Assembly: GCA_045650425.1 (NCBI GenBank)
Contig: JAZRRD010000015.1
Span: 1 to 8,679, forward strand
Direction of reading: 5' to 3'
Length of the DNA: 8,679 bases
DNA from: RGIG1752 sp045650425
GTDB lineage: Bacteria; Bacillota_I; Bacilli_A; RF39; UBA660
The position numbers and the translations under genes were made by a program. Below the pieces are notes generated by a model that saw only the letters and a program-made list of their open reading frames with translations, did not search any database and was not told where the DNA came from. Shown in pieces: positions 1 through 7,200 of the stretch; position 1 is the first letter of the stretch, and each line of letters opens with the position of its first letter.

Positions 1-1293
1 TGATAAAATATCTGTAACATTTATATTATTAGAATTATTACTATAAGTTATAAAAAGTAAAGGCGTATAAATACTTTTTACAACATTGTTAGCATTAATT
101 TCATAGTCTAAAAAGTAAATATACTTTTTAGATTGAATTGAATAAATAAGACTGCTATCACCTTGGCCTAATCTATCTGGATTTTTAATAGCGGTACCAG
201 TTAAATATTTACTTGGTATATTTGATAAATTGGTACAATCAAACTCTTCCTCATCAGTTGAAAATATCCAGGCTGAAACAGAAGATTTTATATGAATATT
301 TTCTTTATAAGAACCATGGGCTTGATTTTCATATAAAAGGGCAGTTTTTAGAATATTTTCTCCATAGCTTCTACTTAAAGAAAAACTGTTTCTTGCATTT
401 AAATCCTAAAATATGCCATCTATTCCCAAGATTTTCTTTCCAAACAACCAACCTTGAGTACTAATCCAAAAGTTACTACTTTCTTCATTAGTTAAACCAT
501 ATTCATCCAATAAATATTCTACATTACGTTTAAAAACTTCAAAAATAAATAAACGTAAATATTCAATGCCGTTTTCAAAAGAAGTGTTATATTCTACAAA
601 TTCTTCCGATGCAGAAATAGTATTATTTAAAATACCTTTTTCACTAAGAAGTTTATCTTTACTATCATCAGAAAAATTTTCAAAGTCTATATATCCATTA
701 TCAATGCTATTTTTCCAATCCTTAATAAATTCATCTAAAAGAATTATTTTAGTTCCGCTAGCTTCTCTCTCTTCTAAAGTTTTTCCTTTTCTATTTATTG
801 TGACTTCTTCTATATAATTCTTAATAAAAATTAGAATGTCCGAATATTTTGCTGTTGTTGAAAAAACACCATCACTAATCCAATTTTTAACTGGTTCGTC
901 TTCACCCTCTTTAAAAGCGTATAAATGTAAACCAGATTTAAATGAGATATTTTCTTCATATTCTTTAAAAACATTTTTTACAAGAATTGCACACTAAAGA
1001 TCAAAATTAGAATTATTTTCTTCCGTATTAAAAACTGCATAAGAATCGTTTAATTCAACTTCTGAATCTTCATACCAGTTATTATTATTGTAAAATTCGC
1101 TAGTGTTTTTAGTAAATTCTGTATATATTGCAGCTAACTTATCAATTGTCGTTTCTTTTTCATTTAAAGCGGTCGACCATAATACTGGAATAATTTCTTC
1201 TTTAGTATTATCATTTTTTGTTAATACATTAAAAAAGTCATATGGTTTAATAGCAATAACATTACTAGACATACCAGTATAACGCGTAACATT
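1..1293 (-). other. C-terminal part in window: unrecognised segment
   Basis: Residues about 2463-2893. It starts with NVTRYTGMSSNVIAIKPYDF and mixes helical parts (YSDILIFIKNYIEEVTI, KIILLDEFIKDWKNSI, YLRLFIFEVFKRNVEYLLD) with strands (SSNFWISTQGWLFGKKIL, HIKSSVSAWIFSTDEEEF, KKYIYFLDYEINANNVV). Two TAG codons (994, 406) give Gln at FDLQCAIL and GIFQDLNAR. It lies distal to the fibre-like modules, where receptor-binding or variable domains often sit, so a host-contact role is possible. I do not recognise the fold. The frame is still open at position 1. Confidence 0.45.
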
Positions 1294-4200
1294 TTGAGTA
1301 GCTATTGTTCCTACAATCATAGCGTTTTCAGCATATAAACCGTTTTTTCCTTTAATAAAACCATATTTTTGTTCATCTGGTATTTTTCCTAAAATAACTC
1401 TAGTTCTTATACCGTTTGTTGGTAAATTACCCTCTAAGGGATTAACATCAAAAATATGAATAGCTTTGTTTAATAATAAACCATTCTAATCCGAAACCTC
1501 GGTTGTACTTAAAGAAATACCACAGTCAAATTTATAATCAATTGTTTTAAATTCTAATCTTTCTTCTTGTTCATTTATAGTCTATACTGGATCTAACTTA
1601 AAAAAGACTAGACTAAGTCGTTTCTCTAATTCTTTAGCTTCATCTTCGCTTTCTAAATATAAAGTAATTTTTGTACAAGGTTGTCCTTCATACTCAACTG
1701 TTTCAATAGTATTAAGCAAACGATAACATCCATAGTTCTATGAATTTATTTCTTTAGAATCAGAAAAATTATTTAAATTCTTAAAATTACTATCATAACA
1801 ATAATAAGGTATTGTAGTGATTTTTACATTATAGCTAACAATTGGTTCGGCTTTTTCAGTTTTTTCTAAAATTTCTAATGTTTTAATTAAATCTGACTCA
1901 TATTTTTTTTCTTCATTTTCCATTAATAAAGCTTCTGCTTCTGGATTTTTATCTTCTGGTAAGAAATCTCTTTTAAATAAATCAATACCTTCTAAGATAA
2001 CAGTACAATTAAATGGCTGTTCATTATAATTTTCTATCTCTTTATAATCTACTTTAAGAATTTTTCCAGAGCGAGCCAATAATACCGCGCCACCGATAGT
2101 TTGAACTTTAACCGTTTCAATTAAAGTATCTAATAAAGCTCCTCTAAATTTACCATTTTCAAACTCTGCAAGTAGAGGAGAAATCATCCAGCCTTTTTCA
2201 CCCGGAGAATAATCATGGGTATAAATAGTACCAAGCTTACCATTAATTCTAATATATCTATCTTGAGGTCCAATTTTTAAAATACCAGTAACATCCATAT
2301 CACCACTAATTGTACCACCAGTAGCATCAATTCTACCTTCAACCCAAGCATTTCTTGCATATAAATTACCATTATCAAAAATAGCAAATGTTTCATTACC
2401 AGTTCTATCAATAACCTATTTAATATGTTCTGCATTAAAAGGTTCAAGTTTAAGTTGAGAATTAGTGCGAATTGAAAATACTTTTGTTAAGTATTCTGCT
2501 GAACTATAATCATCATCCATTTCATTTGGTGCAGGTTCAAAAGTAAGATTACCAGCATTAAATGAACCATTTCTTTTATAGGTTTCAACAATACCAAGAG
2601 TTACTCGATCTTCATTCCAATCATCATATTCAACACCTTGATAAACAGTTTTATCTGAATGTATTGGATAAACCTTATTGGTTGTAAAGTTTGAAATTCT
2701 TAATTTTCTACGAAGATAAAGTTCGCCACTCTTGTCGGTATCAAGATTGATACGACCAAATTTATCAGTTAATCTAAATCCATAGTAATCATTACCATCT
2801 TTATCTTGAAGTTTACCAATAATAACTCTATCGAGCCATTTTCCTGTTTCTGGTAAAAATGAAGACATTTTCAAATCTTGTCCGGTTCCAATAACCACTC
2901 TGCCCTTATCATTTCCTGCGCCAGTATTTAAGAAGAAACCATCCCAAGTTAAACCAAATGATGCCCACTCTTTAATTAAAGTTGTATCATTGCCCGGTTC
3001 AAAAACATCGTTAATTGACATTTTATCAATAGAAATATTATTTTTACTGAAGCCTGAGATACCATAAATACCATATTCGTCCATTCTTACGAAAGTTGAA
3101 TAATCTATTCCATTTAATGAACGCTTAAATGCAGTAATACCATTTCTATCCCATAAGAAGTTTGGAGTAGAACTTGCACCAATTATAACTTTATCAACAT
3201 TTAATTTACCAGCAGTTAACAGTGCCGCGTTTACGCCAGAACCAGTAATAGCAGTAGTGAAATGATTTCCACCGTCTGAACTAATTAAAATTCCCTAAGA
3301 TACAATTTTAACTACACTACTTGCAGTTTTTGTGCTAGTTACTGTAATACCAGTGTTATCCCAGTATACATTTTCACTTGTTGCAGCAGATAAGATATCT
3401 GTTGCGGTTGAAATTGTAGCTTGTAATACATTAGCATTAACACTGCCATCAGCATTCATTATTCTTGAACCAGAAGCAAAAGCTCCTTGATTTAATTGTA
3501 ATGTATTTGATGAAGCTGCTGCTCTCTAGAATAAATTTTCAAATTGGCTTGAGAAATTAGCTACCTTAATTTGTGTGGCACCGGGGTCATCTAAAACATA
3601 AGTAATTTCATTAATTATAATCTCTTCTTGATATGGTTTTCCAGTATTAGGACTATAACCAAAGAATTCGGGATCTTCAACATATGTTTTATCACCAAGT
3701 TCAAAATTTAAAACTTCATATCCTTCTAATTTAGATAAATCAACTACCTAAATTGCATATGAAACTTTCGGCGCAATTGCATTTCTTAAAGTGCTTAAAC
3801 CATCTAAATAATAAAGATTGTCATCAATATATTCTTCACTATTCCAACTACCTTCTTGAATGAAACGAGAATATTTGTGATAGAATAATTTGTTAAGTCC
3901 ATTTTTCTTTTCTGCAATATGGACTTGTTGTTTTACTAAATCTTCATATTCTTTTTCAGCACTTTCTAATTTGCTTTTTAAATCTTTTGCCGCAACCCCA
4001 TAAGAATTTTGATTGCGCATATGTTCATCCATTTGATTAAATAAATTACGTAACTAATCATTATATAATGGATAATCTACAGTAGCCACTTGTTCTTCAA
4101 CATATACCATATAGGTATAAACTTCACCATTATCTTGCACCACACTTACTTCTTTTTCATAGCCTTGAGTTGTGGTTGTGTTGCGTGAAGCGTATTGTTT

Positions 4201-7200
4201 TGCTTTATTAAAAGTCCAAGGTGTGTCAATTAATTGACTATAAGAGTCATAATTATTATTTAGAGTTTCCGCTAAATGTGCAATTTCTTCTTCAGCAGCG
4301 TCACGTGCAAGAACTGCGACTTCATAATCGGCTCTTAATTTATCAATTTCAATACTTAATACAGCAAGTCTATCAGCAATAGCATCATTATCTCTATTAA
4401 GTCTTGCTAAAGTATTATAATAATTTAATTTATCTCCATAACCTTGATATAAATCTGCATTTAAAATACTCTTGTCAAGCATTTCTTGACGAATATAATA
4501 ATCAAAGTTAAAAGCAAAATTTTCCTTAATTGGATTTTCAGCCGCCCTTTGAACGGTACACATGCCATCTTTAGCGTGTTCGTTTTTATTTGCTTTTATA
4601 ACAATCTTTGAAACAATTTGTTCTGAATCTAAGGTTCTTTGAATTGATTTAAGATTAACTCCATATTTAAATCCAGCCCAGTTTTCTTTTCCAACATATC
4701 GTTTAAACACAACTGTTTTCTTTGGAACCTTAATTAATTCTTTATAGAAGAAATCTTCAAATTTATAATCTCTTAAATTTTCCCAATCATCAAGCCAATC
4801 TTCTTTACTAACCTATCCAAGAATAGCCATCGCTGCTTTTCGTTTTCTGTGGTTTATTTCTTCTTCGCTTGGCTTAAGTTCTTTTCTATAAGTTATTTCT
4901 GGATAAGTACCTTCTGGAATTGGGATGTAGTTTCCTTTTGCATCCTAACAATATCCGCCTAGACTATCTTTAATATATTGAATATCATCTGCTTTTAAAA
5001 CATCTTCATTATTAATATATTTGCCAATAGCATCATAAGGAACCTCACCAACATAAAGAAGAGGTTCTTCTTCGTGGATATAATATCTAATTGGATTATC
5101 TACTTGTTCGTGAGCAATTTTAGTTATATTATTAACTTCTTTAAAGCCATAAAATTCTGGTTCGTTGTTTATTAATTCTTTATAAATAATTTTTGGTTCT
5201 ACTTCAACCCATTCTTCACCAACTTTATTCTATCTTCTCTCTTTAACTTTATAAAAAGTTCCAATTGAACTGGGTAAATAATCATAACCTTTATAAAGAC
5301 TTTCATTTCTATAAATAATCTAACCATTTTCGTCGTGTTCAATCTAAAAATCAACCCAACAATTAAAAGTCTTACAAGCATCTTGAATTAAATTATAATA
5401 ATTTTTTTCTTTTCCTTTAATACTTCTAATTTTTTGGCAAGTTTCATCATATAAATAATTATATTTATCAAAAGGATCTTGACCAACATAATGATATTTA
5501 ATTGAATCAATATCTTTAGTTTCTAATGGATCATAAATATAATACGAAGTAACAATTAAATCTTTCGTATCCGGAGCAACCCCAGGAATAACTAAAGTTT
5601 CTTTTGGTTCTACAATATCATCTTCTCCCTTTGTAGGAATATAAGGATAATATTTAAACATTTGAGAGCCAAGTAAAGCAAAATTAATATTACTTTGTTC
5701 TGTTTTATTTAAATTATCAATTTCTCCATCATCATCTTTTTCAACTTGGAAAACCATACCGATTTTTGATAATAAATCTTCAGTTAAAGAAAAACTTTGA
5801 TTAACTGTTCCTATCCAATACACCCAGCGTTCTCTTACTTCTGGTTCGAGAACTGTTCTTTCTGAATAAACTGTTTCATAGAAGCCGGCTGGCTCATTGT
5901 TAAAATCAAAATTTAAATATTTGTCATTATTATAATATCCATTGTTAGTTAATTCGCCACTATTTAAATTAGCAGTATTTAAATCAATAGCAAAATATGA
6001 TGAATCATATTCATAATTATCACAGAATGATGAACTTAATCCACGATAATCTAATCTGAATTCTTTAGTATATTTTTTAATATACTCATCTAATAACATA
6101 TATTTTCCGTCATTAGAAACAAAATTGCCATTTGGATTTATAACTTTTTTATAACGTTTCGCGCGACCATAAAGTCTTGGATCATAAGGAATGAATAAGC
6201 CATTAATATAGATAAATTCACCATCTTCATCACGATAAAATTCATAACATTGTATCCATTTACCAAAATGACCGTCTCCAAGATCAATTTTTCCATCGCC
6301 ATCTTTTCCAAATTTTCCATCGCCAATATAGCCAGTGCCTTTAGAATAAGGACGATAATAATTATAAATTTCATCAAGAACATAATATTCTTCGCCTATT
6401 TTATTTACTGGTCTACATTTATATCTGTATCCTTCGTAATCATTTTCTTTTATTATACGATAGCTTTGACTTTCTAATTTAATAGTTAGAAGTTCATTAA
6501 GGTCATAACCATTATCTTTTAAATATTGTTTTGCTTCAGTATCTGTATCAAAAAGAATGTAATTCTGTGGACCAGCATCTTTATAATTATTATATGGATA
6601 ATAAACATCCAGTTCACTATTTTTAGGGCTATGAACATAAATTTTTGGTTTTTTGCGATATCTTTTCTTACCCCAATGGCGCCAGTACCACCATTTATAT
6701 TTAATAAAACTATTTACATAAAGTTCATTAGCATAGAAGTTTTCTTTTCCAGTTCTATCTATATCAGCATCAGCAATATCAACTAAAGATCTAAAAGGTA
6801 AACATATAAAAGTTAAAATGAAATCTTTTTCTGAATCAGTAAGAGTTGTTAATGAATCAAAATAAGTTTTTCCACTGTCTGTAATAGGTGAATATCTTAA
6901 TGCCCAAACTTCACCCATTTCTTCCATTTCCTCGGGAGTTAACTTTCTAAAAGTAAAATCATCAACCTTTGTATATTCGCCTTTAGCATCGTTCTTATAA
7001 TATGGGATTTGATTACCAGCAAATTTATTGAATTCTGAATGGAAAATATCAAGAATATAATCTCTTACTGTTTCGCTTGCGCCCTTTCCAAAGTCTTCTT
7101 CAACAATAGCATAATAACGAGCTATAATATTTTCAAGAATAAACTATTTTCTTGTTAATGTTCTATTACTCTTAAATAAATAATTGCCATTTATAGTTCT

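Larger units (their letters stand above)
1321..3192 (-). repeat. Chain of beta-rich modules with recurring RV(I/V)(I/L)G motif
   Basis: Four related starts occur: DKVIIGASS...DRNGITAF (3127-3192), RVVIGTGQD (2875-2901), RVIIGKLQDKDGNDYYGF followed by RLTDKFGRINL (2743-2829), and RVILGKIPDEQKYGF followed by IKGKNGLYAENA (1321-1401). The last two align well: RVI(I/L)GK(L/I)xD, then YGF, then K(F/N)G. Spacing is irregular, so these are diverged, nested modules and not a tandem array. Such short beta units are usual in trimeric tail fibres and tail-tip extensions; function by analogy only. Confidence 0.5.
3481..5460 (-). other. Tail hub core domain (prophage endopeptidase tail / Tal-like)
   Basis: Residues about 1074-1733. 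In order I see: YYNLIQDACKTFNCWVDFQ (5338-5400 area), a long insertion, KKTVVFKRYVGKENWAGF then KYGVNLKSIQRTLDSEQIVSK, ENFAFNFDYYIRQEMLD, a coiled-coil hairpin, FYHKYSRFIQEGSW, EEYIDDNLYYLD, PKVSYAIQVVDLSKLEG, FELGDKTYVEDPEFFG, EEIIINEITYVLDDP and FENLFQRAAASSNTLQLN. The order and wording match the hub region of siphophage tail-tip proteins from low-GC Gram-positive hosts, as I recall them. Eight TAG codons fall inside (5344, 5320, 5230, 4945, 4813, 4054, 3748, 3526), so the domain is complete only if TAG is read through. Despite the family name 'endopeptidase', no Cys-His or Ser catalytic pair can be assigned. Confidence 0.78.

Noticed and set aside
213..817. Plus-strand ORFs of about 83 residues at 213-464 and 566-817
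   Set aside because: They are antisense to the long minus frame, have Phe/Leu/Ser-rich composition typical of reverse-complemented AT-rich coding DNA, and no ribosome site or family likeness.
5199..6383. Other-frame minus-strand ORFs at 5199-5381 and 6138-6383
   Set aside because: Both lie in a different frame inside the giant ORF; their sequences are low-complexity Ile/Leu/Lys shadows without domain likeness.
6250..6786. Plus-strand ORFs at 6250-6477 and 6526-6786 resembling membrane proteins (Ile/Phe-rich)
   Set aside because: The hydrophobic look comes from reading Asn/Lys/Asp/Tyr codons of the minus gene backwards; they overlap fully with recognised coding sequence.
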